Positions 11,175 to 21,289 of a stretch of DNA of 64,000 nucleotides are shown in pieces. Made by a program: the position numbers and the translations under genes. The stretch's first letter is position 1, and each line of letters starts with the position of its first letter. A model generated the notes under the pieces. It was not told the DNA's origin, searched no databases, and saw only the letters and a program-made list of their open reading frames with translations. Source of the stretch: Erodium maritimum (taxonomy: Eukaryota > Streptophyta > Magnoliopsida > Geraniales > Geraniaceae); contig OY997588.1 of NCBI GenBank assembly GCA_963921825.1, positions 128,371,203 through 128,435,202 on the forward strand, written 5' to 3'.

Positions 11175-11309
11175 ATCTTATCTAAGTGGGCCTTTTTCGC
11201 CCTTCGTTTTTCGTTCCTTTCTTCTTCCCTCGATTGTAACTCTCCCTTAGACTTTTTTTGTTGGGTTGAATAAATTCGTTTTTTGCTGATAAAAAAATAC
11301 AGCCATTGA

Positions 11310-11545
11310 ACTTATAGCCGTTCAAACTAGCTATGGCCTGAGCCGCTGCTTCCGGCTATTGATATCGAACAAAACCGAAAAACTTGCCCGTACGATTTGG
11401 CCGACGCAGAACAGAAGATGAAACGATGTCGCCAAAAACACCTTTAACAAGAGAACCTTTGCTCAGTTAGGATGTACCAGGCTCATCGGAACTCGACGTA
11501 ACCTTCAACTTGATCAAGACATCACCCTCACGGCCCTCTTTGGTA
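11310..11545 (-). pseudogene. RRM of the copy-2 L1 ORF1
   Basis: The minus strand encodes an RRM core: GVFGDIVSSSVLRR, then RNP1-like GKFFGFVRYQ, one in-frame stop, then PEAAAQAIASLNGYKFNG, which is cut by the L1 target duplication and resumes at 8545 as CILLVAF. The same fold elements occur in copy 1 (RKFFGFISF, LNSFKYNGFALFVAA) and copy 3 (GRFFGFISF, LKGHILFVALARP). Role as for copy 1: an RNA-binding retroelement protein, now broken. Confidence 0.72.
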
Positions 11546-11553
11546 GTAATAGC

Positions 11554-13000
11554 TAGAGATGGCAAATGGGCGTGTATGGTCGAGTATCATAGTACCCATT
11601 TGTCATTGCTAAATCCCCATATCCGTCAAATACCCATTATTTACCCATCTTAGCCTTACCCAATTATACCCAATATCCATTTGGGTACCCACGAATACCC
11701 ATTTCGCCCATATTAATACATAGCTTACAAAACTCATACCTTAAACTTGTCTTTTAGTTATCTAGTTTGATAATTGCAAAAAACATACATTAAACTTATG
11801 TTTTAGTCATTTTGTTTGATAATTACAAAAACATACCCTAAACTCGTGTTTACCGATCTTGTTTGATAATTGCAAAAACATACTCTAAATTTGTGTTTTA
11901 GTCATTTTGTTTGATAATTATAAAAACATACACAAGATTGAAATTTCTACAGTTTAATACCTCCAATAATTATGGCACTGCTAAGTAATATCTTGAGGAT
12001 ATCAGTATGGAGAGATGCACCCTATTGAATGGAAAAATATATAAGTCTAGGCTAATTAGTTAATGGAGCACTAACATTAGAGTATCATCTCTATGGGCTT
12101 TCAAGTCAACAAACCAACGGTTTATGATTGAGTAGTCATATTGCTAATATAAATGAAGTATATAAACCTACCATGTTTTGAGAGGCCACAGAAATTAGAA
12201 GACAAATCCATGTGATTCTGTCATGAGCTATGCCTTGATAATGCCCCATCACAGTTTATATGATTCCTCACACACCATTTCATCTATATATGAGCAAAGT
12301 TTATTACCCCAATTCACAGCAAAATGAGAAGCTTCCTGATTTCTCAATAGCTTTTTTATTTCCAAAAATAAGTTTCCGTTGGCCTGTGACATTCTCTCTA
12401 AGCAAACTGAGTAAAATTGAGACTTGCAACCATCTCCACCCCTAACCTCACGTCCCCATCCAAAAGATATTAACGTACTCATTTCATATAAATTAATTGC
12501 AGAACAGGAAAATTAAGAATTACCCAGAAGTGCAAGCTACTCATCAGAACTCAACAATAATTCAACAATCAAACAAAAAAAAAACGAAATAGGAAGAATT
12601 ATAGTCACCAAAAAACGGAATAGGCAACTGTGAACCAGTAAAATCTGAGATATAAAGAGTCCCTAAAACTGAAACCAAAGAAGTTGAGGCAGGTTTCGAA
12701 AACGAAATTGGAAGATAGAGAAGAAATCTAAAGCAGCTTGGATTGAGAAAACCCTAGGACGTGAACTTATAAACCCTAAGACGATTGTGGACTAGGAGTA
12801 GGAGAGTTTGTACACGGAACAGGCGATACAAGAAGAATTATGGTTTTAGGTTTCGGGTAATGTGGGTACCTGAACCCAAACCCAAAACCGACCCGAACCA
12901 TATTAACCCAAACCTAAAAATTACTCATACCCGACCCGAACCCGAAAATAACCATTCCCGAAACTGACCCAAATAGGCAAAAAACGGGTACCCATCCCTA
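11554..13000. mobile_element. non-autonomous hAT element
   Basis: The ends read TAGAGATGG at left and, on the opposite strand, TAGGGATGG at right: short hAT-type terminal inverted repeats. The flanking 8-bp sequences are GTAATAGC (11546-11553) and GAAATAGC (13001-13008), an 8-bp duplication with one difference. No transposase frame is present. Subterminal regions are rich in repeats of the type GGGTACC and ACCCAAACCC. It interrupts the L1 ORF1 of copy 2. Confidence 0.8.
11725..11945. repeat. tandem ~50-bp repeat inside the hAT element
   Basis: About four imperfect units built around TTTGATAATTGCAAAAACATAC and TTTTAGTCATTTTG-like segments, arranged head to tail. They are typical of subterminal or internal repeats in non-autonomous hAT elements. 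No coding potential. Confidence 0.7.
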
Positions 13001-13138
13001 GAAATAGCTCGATCAAACACACCACTTTAGCAGATGAACCCGATTTCACATGATACAAACGTGGAATCATACCATTTTCATCATAAAAGGGATATTTTTG
13101 AAACGGCAAACAGAGGCGTGTAATACTGTAAATCAGGG

Positions 13139-13920
13139 ATTACAAAGTATAGCTAAAAGCCCTGGACTCCAGAATATTGTTCGAGCCTCCCGTAGACGAT
13201 CCAACTTTCATGGACCCGTAGAAGTAGTTTACTTTTCATCGTAGACACAAACTGAATACGACTTCTTATCACATTTGCAAACTTATTCAAACTAACATTA
13301 GAAACCCAAGTAGAGATGCACACAAAATACTCCAAACTAAAAACGAGAAAGCAATAAAAAAAAAAGTAAAACTTGGTGCGTTACTCTTCCATGATACGAC
13401 TCTGTCGGCATAGTTGTCTAAGGAGTGATCGGAGACCCCGGGGTTCCAACCGGCAACGAACATGCTACGAAACCCCTCTAGATATCCTTTAGGGGGGGAG
13501 GAGGTTGTGGCCAACCACTGATACGTGATACATCTATAGTCCCGTCGGGATATATGGCGATGCATGAGGTTGACTTTCGTGGTCGCCTGCTACGACCAAT
13601 GAGATGGTCTAGAAGAGGAGACGACAACCTTACATTGAAGATTGGTAGAGTGGCCCCAACTGGAGCCCCAAGGGCATATGGGGTTCCAACGGAGGGCGGA
13701 GTGACACGAGGGACGACGAATGGCATGTCAGCGAAAGCTATGCCATTGATGGCGGTGGGACAGGCAGAGGTCAGGATGGTAGGGTTCTTACACGGTTTCA
13801 CCGTCTGAAACGCTCGTTTTGGTCGGTTGACCTCGTGGGAGGTGCGAGGCAGGGGCACAAAAGTATCTACGATCAAGGACAATAGGAGAGGTGCCAAAAA
13901 CGATGGCCAAAAAGGAGCCT
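13139..13920 (-). repeat. family X element fragment (copy 1)
   Basis: The left part (13139-13260) resembles 21330-21450 and 53740-53860. All three share an order of short matches resembling TACAAAG, GCCCTGGA or GGCATAAC, CCAGAATNTTG, CCGTAGNC and CATGGA.CC. The rest is GC-rich with a minus-strand open stretch (13897-13478) of no recognisable domain. By comparison with the bounded copy at 21290-22678, this is the 3' part of an L1-mobilised non-coding element. Its poly-A and target duplication were not found. Confidence 0.5.
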
Positions 13921-14541
13921 AAAAGGCCCTCTAATAGCCTTAGTTTCTCAGATAAGTTTGACGAATTCCGTGATGGGGCATGGGAGCAGCCCCAATAAAA
14001 AATATGCTAGTACAGAATCATGGTATTAGTGCCTGACTAAGACATGACGTGGTTAAGTAACAGGAAAGTGGGAACAGTGACCTCATTGAGATACAAAAGA
14101 AACAAAAATTAGAGAGGTTTTAAGGTTTTTACTTATTATTTGGAATGATGAATGATATGCTTAAGTCACGTAGTTATTATGTCTATTGTATATAAGGAAA
14201 ACGAATTTCAGTAGAAAAAACATGTGAAACGAAAATTGAATAGTGAAATAAGAGAACAAGATGCGGATAAGTTTATTGATTGGGGATTAGATAATGAAAG
14301 AAAAGAACCTAACAGTTAGATATATGATAGCAACAGTTGCATGAGTGATGGTAAGAGAGGCAAATATTGTACAATGATGATATCTCATGTGGACCATAAT
14401 CTCTTAGCATGCTCTCTTCTCAAACATAATGGCCGAAACAGCTTGTCCTCATTTCCACCAAACTATAAATATATGTCATGTTTCATTTGCTAGACTTTTG
14501 CTTTAATGCTACAAGGACATTTATGTTAGACCAGTTTGTAT
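13921..14541. other. AT-rich spacer, no gene seen
   Basis: No open frame with a recognisable product and no repeat boundary was seen before the small L1 tail that follows. Confidence 0.55.
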
Positions 14542-14556
14542 ATGCATACTGTATGT

Positions 14557-14803
14557 CCCAGCCGAGTACCTTTTTAAGTTATGCAGCTCCTCTGCTTGGT
14601 GTGGTACTAATTCACTTACCTATTTCATTGTTCTACACTAAAAGTGCCTTGGTTCCTTGTTTGTAAGCCTTGTAAGCCTTATTTGGACCTTAGTCTTTCT
14701 TTTTGACCCGTAGATATGTCACCTTCTTGGGTTTTTTATTATAGCGTTGTTCTTTCATCTCGAAAGAGGTTTTTAATCTAAATTTGCATTGCTGATAAAA
14801 AAA
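14557..14803 (+). mobile_element. 5'-truncated L1 3' tail
   Basis: A 247-bp insert bounded by an exact 15-bp duplication, ATGCATACTGTATGT (14542-14556 and 14804-14818), and ending ATTTGCATTGCTGATAAAA. The tail matches other L1 ends in the window. It is non-coding: only the 3' untranslated region was copied, as expected of an aborted target-primed reverse transcription. Confidence 0.9.
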
Positions 14804-14929
14804 ATGCATACTGTATGTAAGGACTCTTGTCTTTCTCCTCTGCGCTTGCATCGTTTTTGAAAAGAAAATGTCGCAGAGTTATATAAATTAGAAGTAGAAC
14901 CTCTGCATCTAGTTTTTGTCGGAATATTG

Positions 14930-16092
14930 TAGTCGAAACCGTTCAGTTCTGCTCCTGTTTTTTGTATTTACCCGACCTGTCCCGTGCACCAACCCTTAGC
15001 GGATCATATCTGCATCCGTCGGCGTCGTCCGCCTCGCATGGATCCCAAACCCTTACATCGGAGGCCGATCGAGAGTAGTTCTTGCGTGTCATCGTTGTTT
15101 ATTTTGTTTACTTTTCGTTATTTGGTTTTTGTTTGTTCTCCCTATCAGAATCTTGATAGGGAGAAAACCAAATAACAACAGATAAAAGCAACACAGCGGA
15201 ATCAATTCTCCCACACTTGTGCAAACCAAGTAGGAAGCCAACAAGCAGAGCAAATACGAAACACAATACACACAAGATTTTAGCGTGGAAAACCTTCTCA
15301 AGACGAGAAGTAAAAATCACGGGACCCTCTAGGACTCTTAATCATCCACTATCAACTTCAATGGGTACAATATCTCTCTAATCAAATTAGAGGCATACAC
15401 AATATCTCAACACAACCTAGTGTTGGAACTAGCAACAAAACTCAAGAAAGAAGAAGAGAAATCTCACCAACTTGGTGGCCCAACTTGCAGCTCGTGTATC
15501 TGAAGAACGAACCGTCAAAACCCGAATTCCACCGTCCACTTTGAAGACCTATATGTGGAGAACATTCACTCCAAAAATCAGTATCATTGGACCTTGGATG
15601 AACCTCTGATCGTGCTCTTCAACGTGGCTGGCCGGACTGGAATTCTGCAGAAAATTCTGCTCTTCTTCTTCTCTCTCTTTGCTTCTCTCTCAACAATGGA
15701 GGCACTCACACACTTCCAAATCTGATTTCTAATCCATATAGAAACCCTATCATTCATTTGGGCTTAAGTTGCCCCAAATGGGCTTTGGGCCTTGTTCCAA
15801 TTAATTGAAACAAACCCAACAAATCAGATTTTCGGTAGGTGTAGTTGTTGTCTCTGGTGGCTTGTTCGGTCAGAGCTCTTTATCGGTGGTTCTCTTCGAA
15901 AAACCGATAAGGAATACCAATCTGGTAGTAGTTTGTTATCTAGGCGTTGCGTCACCCGTCCCTAGAGCTATTCATCTCGTTGGTCGTCCCTCGGGCTCTC
16001 GAGATCGACCGATGGATGCAACGCTTGTTCGGTTTGTTGTGTATTTGGCTTGTAAGATTTATTAATTTTATTAATAAATCTTTCCTTTCAAA
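14930..16092 (+). mobile_element. possible L1-type non-coding element split by a solo LTR
   Basis: Sequence on both sides of the solo LTR (14930-15153 and 15822-16092) appears to be one unit. It is GC-rich in the 5' part and ends AATAAATCTTTCCTTTC followed by A's. No clear target duplication or protein was found, so class and limits are uncertain. Confidence 0.4.
15154..15821 (-). repeat. copia-type solo LTR
   Basis: The minus strand starts TGTTGGGTTTGTTTCAATT and ends CTATCA at 15154, giving a 668-bp TG...CA unit with no internal domain on either side. The flanking pentamers are AATCT (15149-15153) and AATCA (15822-15826), one mismatch. A chance palindrome (CCCTATCA / TGATAGGG) lies across the left edge. 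Interpreted as a solo LTR left by LTR-LTR recombination. Confidence 0.65.
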
Positions 16093-16262
16093 AAAATTAA
16101 ATCATCAGATATTTGAACCTTCGCTCTATATTTTGTATATAATTACTTCGTATGTGAAAATAATGCCTGCACCCATATAACTGGTTACCCCTTTTCCCAC
16201 TTGATGTTTGTTGAGTTTAGACCGAAAAGAGCTTCACATTCCAATAAACTAAACTAGTGATA

Positions 16263-17627
16263 GAGGAGAAATCTATTGAGAACCACTATTAACATAGGAA
16301 CCGTGAGAACCAATCCTAGCCACTATCACTCATGATCCAACACTCATCAAAATGACACATCATCACCCAAATCCACGCCTATTTCATTCATTCTCACACA
16401 AGCAAGGGCATAATTGTAATAGCATGGTGCCATGTGGACAAGTGTCCATTTTTTTTCTACACCAATTCACTAATTTAATATTTCCCGTTTCGTTTGAACT
16501 CCGATTAACTTCAAACTTGCGCCAATATTTTTATTTTTTCAAGGGATTTAAATAAAGATCAGTCATGAATATATTTTGAAGCACGAAAATAAAAATGTAT
16601 ATCAAGGTGATAAAAATAATGTTGAGCGTTGATAAATCTTCACTAATAAATGTTTTATATCGGAGTACCAAACTAGTGCTAAATGTTGATAAAAAAAACA
16701 TGTAATGAGCTGATAAGAAACAAATAATGAGGTGATAAAAACTATTTTCAATTTTGATAATAAGTGTGATACACTAGAGTTTAACGTTGATAAAAAAAAC
16801 TTGTGATGGGGTAATAAAAAACACGTAATTCAATGATAAATATAGTGTTTAGTGTTGATAAAACGGGTGTTCATATAAAGCCCGTGATGAGATGATAAAA
16901 ATCATGATCAGTTTTGGAGAATGGGGTGATAAAACCATTGTAAAGTGTTGATAAAAATAGGGTAAAGTGTAGATAAACCCAGAGCAAACTGTTGATAAAA
17001 ATTACCCATATATAATTTCTTTAAAAACCAGCCCTGAAATTAAAAAAAATCGTGCTTCAAAAAAACATGTGATGGGGGTGATAAAACACACGTAATTTGA
17101 ATGATAAACCTAGTGCTAAGTGTTGATAAAACTAGTGTTCATAAAAAGCACGCGATGAGGTGATAAAATCATGATCTGTTTTGGAAAATGAGGTGATAAA
17201 ACCAGTGTAAAGTGTTGATAAAACCAATGTAAAAGTGTTGATAAATCCAGAGCAACGTGTTGATAAAAATTACCCAGAATTTTTTTTAAAAAAAAATCAA
17301 CCCCGAAATAATTTGTTTTTTCGTGCTTCAAAATATATTCGTGACTGATCTTGATTGAAAGCCCTTAAAAAAACAAAACTAATGGCGCAAGTTTGAAGCC
17401 AATCGGAGTTCAAACGAAGCGGGAAAAATTAAATTAGTGAATTGGTTAAAAAAGTAATATGATAGTTTTACTAAAAAGCCCTTACCACTTACTAAAAAGT
17501 GCTGTTTTTTTGCAGTCAACAAGTCAACTACTCAATTGCATCTCATCCATCCATTCTTAAAATGGATGACTTAGATTGGTTCTCGCGGTTCCTACGTTAA
17601 AACATGGTTCTCACCAGATTTCTCCTC
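16263..17627. mobile_element. fold-back Mutator-like element
   Basis: The outer flanks carry an exact 10-bp duplication, ACTAGTGATA (16253-16262 and 17628-17637). The ends are GAGGAGAAATCT and AGATTTCTCCTC. Inverted repeats continue inward for hundreds of bases, including the pair TTTGAACTCCGATTAACTTC (about 16494) and an inverted counterpart near 17400, so the whole element can fold into a hairpin. There is no transposase. A shorter relative lies at 61508-62181. Confidence 0.85.
16600..17275. repeat. internal GATAAAA-type repeat array of the fold-back element
   Basis: A dense series of GTTGATAAAA and GGTGATAAAA units spaced about 20-35 bp apart, mixed with AACCAGTGTAAAGT-like and ACACGTAATT-like motifs. 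Roughly twenty units are visible. The same motifs, in reverse orientation, fill 61760-61990. No coding potential. Confidence 0.75.
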
Positions 17628-17639
17628 ACTAGTGATAAA

Positions 17640-18700
17640 CTCCAACCCAACGCGCATCTTTATAGTATTTCAGTGAGAAAGTGTAGTTTAATATGTTTTA
17701 AAAGATAAGCATGTGGAAGAAATTTTATTAATCGTAAGCCTTAAACATTATATAGACATATAAGACTTGAAATAAGAAGAGCAAGATCTAGTTTTATTCT
17801 GTAGATATTGAACGCTAACTCTTATAATAGAATGACAGGCTATATCATGTGTGGTTGGAGGGAAGTTAGTGCCTCGGTTGTACTGGCAGACCTGAGTGCC
17901 ACAAGATTCGTTTCATGTCTCGATCTGAAAATGTTCGGGGTATCTGATATGGGGCAATTGACGGGATAACGAGCATCCAAAGAAAATATTTGGAGACGGG
18001 GGATCCAAAATGTCAGAGTTACACCGACCTCGGTAGGGCGAGGTGTGCGTCATCACACACACATCAGTGGTGTTTGAATCCCGATCCAGCGGATAGGGTT
18101 GATGCACCAAGTATGCACTGATTGAAGGGTCATGATCCAATGGTTGGGAATGGTGGAGGCGGCGCAAGATGTAGCGCAGACAGTGGGGGTGGATACCAGC
18201 GAGGTATTAAGAAAGCTCGCGACGGAGGCACCGTAGGAGGTGGAGGCATCAAATGTAGTAAACGGGCTCGTGGCAGAGGCGCTGGTGGTGACGGAGGCTC
18301 TAGTGGAAAGAGTAGAGGTGGCGGCGGCTCTGGTGGTAGCAGAGGAAGTGGTGGTGGCGACGGCTCTGGTGACAACATAGTACGTGGCATTGGCAGCGGA
18401 GGAATAACTGTAGTGTCGTTGACGGAAAAGGATGGAGTGGAGTGGAGGTGTAAGGTCGTGAACGAGGATGGATGGGGGCGATAACGGTGCAAGAGGAACA
18501 TATGGGGCTCGATCGCTTGCGGTTGTGGGATAGTGGAATAGTGGGGGCAGTAGAGAGGATGGAGGGAATTGTTGCAGTAGTGGAGGTGGTTGATGGGATG
18601 TGGCCAGGAGAAGGAGGTCGCACACGACGGTGAAGTGAAACTCTACGTGCTGGAGGAAGAAAGGGCAATGGCTTGCTGTAAACCCTAACAAAGTCATCCC
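17640..18700. other. AT-rich spacer then GC-rich gene-like repeat, no supported gene
   Basis: 17640-17870 is AT-rich. From 17880 to 18690 the sequence is GC-rich with long frames on both strands made of glycine/arginine or proline/serine repeats, as expected from GGTGGCGG-type composition and not from a real protein. It resembles the GC-rich 5' parts of the L1-mobilised elements elsewhere here, but no tail or target duplication was found. Confidence 0.5.
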
Positions 18701-19198
18701 CACAGATTTTTTATTGTTGAATGTATTATTTTATTAAATCATTTTAAATATAATATTAAGTGGTTATAATAATAAAACATATTTTTATTTAACTTCTAAT
18801 ATATATATTAAATAATATATAATCAATTAAATTGATAAAAAAGTGAAAAATATATCTATCGCGGACCTAACAACAAACAATAATAGGGAACTAAAAGGCA
18901 ATAAAATGCTCTTTCTTTTGCTCCCAACCTTGGCCGTTGTGATCTAGGGATCGGATATCTCGGGTTACGGTCCATAAGCTTTATAGGGGTGGTTTTCCTC
19001 ATCTTCCTTATGTTATTCCTTCTTGTCATAGCGGTCACGAACGAGGGCACGATTGACAACTACTCACCGTATCTAAATATTTCGGCTAGGGATTACAGCA
19101 ACCTTGATGGCTCTGCCGCTTGTCTTGGACAGCTAATATACTCACCTCAGCACCTTACAAGGCTTCTATACGAGACTGACATGTATTCATGAAATCTA
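18701..19198. other. spacer with one short unrecognised frame
   Basis: AT-rich to 18850. Between 18989 and 19192 (+) a 67-codon frame begins with a hydrophobic segment (FLIFLMLFLLVIAV). I do not recognise it, it has no neighbouring exons I can support, and it may be chance. Confidence 0.35.
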
Positions 19199-19843
19199 CC
19201 ATCCGTGTCGAGACATGAATGGTTGTGTTTATATTTACTTTCTCCTTTTATATTTATTTTTGGGGAAACCTCAAAAACATGTCTTCGAACAATCTTTGTT
19301 AGCATAAACATGTTGTGACTATTTTTCTTTCTCAAAAACATACTTATACATTTTGTTTATTGTCAAACAATAGAGACTTACATTTTTTTCCCGTCATTTT
19401 GGATGGAAAACAGACATGTGCACGACACATAGTCTTTATATTTATCATAAATACCGAAATTGTTCATATTCCTCTAGTCTAAATATTGGATATGGTCGTA
19501 CTGAGTGTTCAATTCTTTCTCCGGATGTCATTTATATAAGAGAAATAGGGACACTTTTGGTATTTATAATGAATATAAAGATCATGTGCCAAACACATGT
19601 TCCATTTACATCCAAAGTATCAGGAAAAAAAAATGTAAGTCGTTACTCTTTGATAATTAAAAAAAATATAAGCATGTTTTTTAAAAGAAGAAAAAAACGC
19701 ATCATGTTTATGCTAACAAACGTCGTTCGAGAATATGTTTTTTAGGTTTCCCTTTTATTTTATTTTATTAACATACCATCCGTGTCGAGACATAAATAGT
19801 TGTGTTTAGATTTACTTTCTACTTTTATATTTAATTTATTAAT
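19199..19843 (+). repeat. 64-bp direct repeat flanking a MITE
   Basis: Two copies of a roughly 64-bp sequence starting ACCATCCGTGTCGAGACAT lie at about 19198-19261 and 19776-19841 with a few differences. A palindromic insert (19262-19755) sits directly after the first copy. Confidence 0.75.
19262..19755. mobile_element. MITE with ~190-bp terminal inverted repeats
   Basis: The ends read GGGGAAACCTCAAAAACATG at left and a matching inverted sequence ending GGTTTCCC at right. Inverted pairing is visible inward: TTAGCATAAACATG versus CATGTTTATGCTAA, and ACTTACATTTTTTTCC versus its inverse. No frame of interest. Flanks are T/A-rich, so the target duplication is ambiguous. The GGG..CCC ends and length fit a Mutator-like MITE. 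Confidence 0.65.
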
Positions 19844-20021
19844 AGTCTAGGTTGGGTATCCCAGAACATTCGTTCTTGTTATTGAGCCCAAGCGTTGGGC
19901 TCAGACATATTAACTTGTCTTGTTTACATTTATTTTAATTATGTACGCTTACGACGATAAAGTAATAATACTTATTTCTTTCTTCGCTGAAAAAATACAA
20001 CAAATAGTAATAAAGCTTCTT

Positions 20022-21281
20022 CTTTTTTGTTATCGGCAAAGCAAATTTAAATGAAAACATCTCCCGAGGTGAAAGAGGAGTACATAAAAGTCCAGCTACA
20101 GACCCAAAAACCCAAAGAAGAACGCAGTCAACTATAAGGGTAAAGTGATGAAAATGAAATGAAAGGCACAACACAAAAAAGTCACTACCAGAAGCCTACC
20201 ACACATGGCGCTCTGAGTACAACCACGAGCATGTCTGAAGACACCTCAACCCAGAAAAACATAAAGTGAACCGACCTAGGGTAGGAACGATATTTTAAGC
20301 ATAACTACCAAATATTACAAACATGAAGAACCAAAAAAGGTCTAAAACCCAAATATTACCAACATGAAGCACTAGTAATCAGAATAGAAAGATTGACTTC
20401 TCGATACTCAACACACCTCCGACAGCGAAACCATGACCTTAGGAATGCCGAGAGAATCAAGCCTATCATCAGCGAACAAGTGACGCAAACGAGAAATGCT
20501 CAGTCTTCACAAGGAAAACCCAATATGGGCCTACACCATGGATCGACTCGAAAGGAGTCAACTCTACCGACCCCTTAACCAACCACGGCAAATCAGAAAA
20601 AGGGGGGGGGGGGGGGGGGGCTTAGTCGAGCTCGAGAACACCCACCTCACCACTGAATCAAGACTTGAAACCTAAAATTTCCACTACTTAAATGAGACTC
20701 ACAAATCTCACACTGCTCAATTAACTAGATTAACGAATTAACCTGCTGACGGCCAACACACGCCGACGATCCAAAAGGAAAGTTAGGCGAATCCGACCCC
20801 AAAACTCCACCGACTAAGAAGAGGAGCCATAGAACTCCTAAATGAGACAAGTAAATCGACGGAAAAGCATGGAAATGACGAAGACGAACCACTAAATTGA
20901 TAAGCGAAAATGATCCTTACCCAGGGTCTTACCCAAACCGAGAACCAAGACCCATTCCAACTAAACACTCCAATGCGGAGAAGGGTGGTCCTTGAGCACC
21001 GGGGACGATTGGAACCACACACGGGCAACGTCATTTTAACTCGCCGGAACTGTCCAAACTGGGGCCACACCGGAGCCGGCCACAAGGGTCACCGGGTTGT
21101 GCAGCACCACCAAACGGCTGCGGAAGGAGACGCCAACCAGAATCTGAGAAGAACCAACCGAGCTATACAATCCAACGACCGGACCAGTAAAACGGCCTGA
21201 AGAACATGCACCACCAGAGAGCTTGTGCAAGAAGTCGGCCAACAGATCAGGCGGAAAACTAACCACGAACGGTCGGGCTAC
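20022..21281 (-). mobile_element. family Y L1-mobilised non-coding element
   Basis: On the minus strand the element ends TTTGCCGATAACAAAAAAG, the L1-like tail, next to AAAGCTTCTT (20012-20021). The same decamer recurs at 22685-22694, beyond the nested element that follows, so the original duplication is split. No endonuclease or reverse transcriptase is present. The 3' half repeats a motif of the type TTCATGTTGGTAATATTTGG, seen twice here and in related forms at 38.3-38.6 kb and 62.9 kb. Contains a 19-base G run at 20602-20620. Confidence 0.65.
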
Positions 21282-21289
21282 AAAAGCTT

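Larger units (their letters stand above)
8562..11293 (+). mobile_element. L1-like element with ORF1-type frame, inserted into copy 2 and carrying an LTR fragment
   Basis: A 16-bp target duplication, AAAATACAGCCATTGA, lies at 8546-8561 and 11294-11309. The 3' end reads TTTTTTGCTGATAAAA, the L1-type tail seen elsewhere in the window. The 5' part opens a frame at 8600 (MPPDPPYFPKPPNP). The 3' part (10073-11174) encodes the C-terminal half of an ORF1-like protein. A minus-strand LTR fragment occupies about 8670-10072. No ORF2 is present between the ORF1 end (11174) and the tail. Confidence 0.85.
5600..13138 (-). mobile_element. L1-like element with RRM ORF1, minus strand, split by three later insertions (copy 2)
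   Basis: Pieces of one minus-strand element lie at 13138-13009, 11553-11294, 8561-7824 and 5949-5600. Removing the hAT element (11554-13000), the plus-strand L1 (8562-11293) and the plus-strand RRM L1 (5950-7823) rejoins a continuous ORF1-like frame: an N-terminal part, an RRM, a low-complexity middle and a basic C-terminus. The C-terminus contains LRVRFLSRER, comparable to ARARFVSREK in copy 1. About 40 bp later the sequence reaches TTACTGATAAGAG, resembling the TTGCTGATAAAAA tails of other L1s here. No ORF2 is present. The 5' boundary near 13138 is approximate. Confidence 0.7.

Noticed and set aside
15141..15166. strong palindrome CCCTATCAGA..TGATAGGG as a terminator or MITE
   Set aside because: It straddles the edge of a solo LTR and host sequence, so the pairing is a junction coincidence.
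16600..17275. regularly spaced repeats resembling a CRISPR-like array
   Set aside because: Units are degenerate, change orientation through the element's palindrome, and sit inside a MULE in a plant genome.
18122..18703. overlapping long frames on both strands (Gly/Arg-rich and Pro/Ser-rich)
   Set aside because: They arise from GGTGGCGG-type repeats. Simultaneous openness of several frames is a composition effect.
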